Both the position numbers and the translations under genes were made by a program. Positions 58,877-60,000 of a stretch of 60,000 bases of DNA are shown here, piece by piece. The notes below the pieces were generated by a model. The model did no database searches, was not told the DNA's origin, and saw only the letters and a list, made by a program, of their open reading frames with translations. Source of the DNA: Nymphaea colorata (lineage: Eukaryota; Streptophyta; Magnoliopsida; Nymphaeales; Nymphaeaceae); assembly GCF_008831285.2 (NCBI RefSeq), contig NC_045141.1, positions 15,984,106-16,044,105 on the forward strand. Reading direction: 5' to 3'. Each line of letters opens with the position of its first letter. Position 1 is the stretch's first letter.

Positions 58877-59622
58877 CCGTCATTGTTTGTCTAAAGACTT
58901 ATTTGGATCATATATGAGTTATTTTCACCAATGTCGGACATCAATTGCACAAAAAAAAAAAAAAAAAATTAAACTCACAAAAATGCATACCGACATCATG
59001 TAGTGTACATTGAGGAGATTTCATGAACCTCATTCATTTCAATTTATCCTACCCCTCCTCAATTTAAGGATTGTATGCAGCCCATGTATGCTCTCAAAAT
59101 TTCAAATCTATCTCTTAGGAATGTATGCAATAGAGCCATCTATTTTGCATCTTCTCATGAATTTTGAAAAACAAATCCTTACCTATATCATATCCCGGTC
59201 ATCATGTTGCCGGGCTATTTCTAGGACATTAGTCCAAGATATAGCCTTACAACTGGACCACCCAATTGGACTGAGAAGTCCCCCATTAGTACCGAAACGG
59301 ACAATAGTCCCGGTATATCGATGGGTGAACAAGGAGAAATGGAGAGCCCAAATCTAGAAAACCCTTGGAGGAGTCAATGCTAGTACTATAAATTAGAATC
59401 ATTTACCCATTTATTTTCCATAGGTTCCAAGACCAATTTTCAAAATAATGCATATAGGCAAGAGTCCTAGGAATTGCATTATCAATTTTCATTAACTGCT
59501 TGTTTGGACGCATGTGATGTTTTACTTTGCCCCTAAGTCCATGTCCAAACCCAATGTCAAAACTCTTCTCGAGTCTCTATTGGGTCAATTCATGTCAAAG
59601 TCTAATACCTTCTCTTGTCTAG
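58877..59622 (+). other. leader between primer site and PMD reading frame
   Basis: Contains a 19-base A run at about 58951 and an open frame at 59010-59357 without a recognised domain. A splice-acceptor-like TCTCTTGTCTAG immediately precedes the ATG at 59623. Confidence 0.4.
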
Positions 59623-60000
59623 ATGGACTCAGAAAGTATCTTCCCATATGACCACATCCTATTCGGGTCATGTCAAGGCCGATCCGGACTTCGCATCATC
59701 CCAAGTGGAGTCTACCTACCTCAGTGGTATCTTTCATGGTACCCAACTTTTCGGTGTATGTTCCCGGATCACTTAGAGGATTGCGGTCTTGAAGAAGCAG
59801 TCAGTCTTGCCATACAGCCTATCAATGGCAATCTAATCCATGCAATTGCTGAAAGATGGAACCCAAGGACCAACACATTCTGGTTTCCATGGGGTGAAAT
59901 GACAATCACTCTTGATGAGTTCTCCAACATTATGGGTTTGCCAGAACCAAAAGGTGACCCAAGAGGTCCAATTGAAGACCAGTTCCTTGTAAACCAAGGT
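59623..60000 (+). CDS. plant mobile domain (PMD) reading frame, partial at right edge
   Basis: Open for 126 codons from ATG 59623 to the window edge with no stop. The core reads GNLIHAIAERWNPRTNTFWF, then GEMTITLDEFSNIMGLPEP, the signature of the plant mobile domain (aminotransferase-like, PF10536 type) found in MAIN/MAIL1 proteins and in transposable elements. An in-frame TAG directly before the ATG supports the start, or marks a splice acceptor. Its position about 760 bp after the primer site suggests the extra ORF upstream of gag that Tat/Ogre elements carry, rather than a host gene. Both readings remain possible. It is the only uninterrupted coding sequence in the right-hand 25 kb. Confidence 0.72.
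   Translation, partial: MDSESIFPYDHILFGSCQGRSGLRIIPSGVYLPQWYLSWYPTFRCMFPDHLEDCGLEEAVSLAIQPINGNLIHAIAERWNPRTNTFWFPWGEMTITLDEFSNIMGLPEPKGDPRGPIEDQFLVNQG

Noticed and set aside
59010-59357. 115-codon frame between primer site and PMD frame
   Set aside because: No recognisable gag or other domain; may be leader sequence.
1-60000. CRISPR arrays, bacterial operons, rRNA genes
   Set aside because: None seen; introns, plant gene families and plant transposons show this is plant nuclear DNA, and the short tandem repeats are duplications or microsatellites.

Overview
The window is nuclear DNA of a flowering plant. Three genes with plant-type GT-AG introns can be read: a plastid octanoyltransferase, an NPH3/BTB protein and a small membrane protein. 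Around them lie many microsatellites and transposons. The species cannot be fixed from the sequence. Overall it is an AT-rich, repeat-rich gene neighbourhood that becomes a nested transposon and virus graveyard after about 34.9 kb.

Layout. 1-293 (minus): start of an unrecognised protein running off the left edge. 4.2 kb: a PPR relic. 7.4-9.9 kb (plus): four-exon plastid octanoyltransferase (LIP2p type). 17.0-19.8 kb (minus): four-exon NPH3 gene encoding 674 residues. 20.3-31.5 kb: gene-free, with SINE-like, TIR and tandem repeats. 31.5-33.1 kb (minus): five-exon gene for a 227-residue type I membrane protein. 34.9-51.5 kb: a block of endogenous caulimovirid (plant pararetrovirus) DNA. Its left half is on the plus strand and its right half is inverted. 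51.5-55.0 kb: a decayed Ty1/copia element. 55.0 kb to the end: a 3.8-kb LTR of what looks like a Tat/Ogre-like Ty3/gypsy element, its primer-binding site, and an open reading frame with a plant mobile domain (PMD).

The viral block is the most unusual part. Reading the copies together gives the gene order movement protein, internal Met-tRNA primer site, dUTPase, coiled-coil ORF, capsid ORF with CCHC knuckle, Pol ORF (N-terminal Cys/His domain, protease, RT, RNase H), then a transactivator/viroplasmin-like ORF and a promoter with leader. All copies are broken by stops, frameshifts, deletions or insertions, and catalytic motifs are lost in different copies. Two pregenomic-type promoters face each other across a large inverted repeat of leader plus movement-protein sequence. 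Read-through RNA from either would fold into a long hairpin, a plausible source of siRNA.

Exon boundaries were read by eye from splice consensus and frame continuity. Coordinates of decayed elements are approximate.
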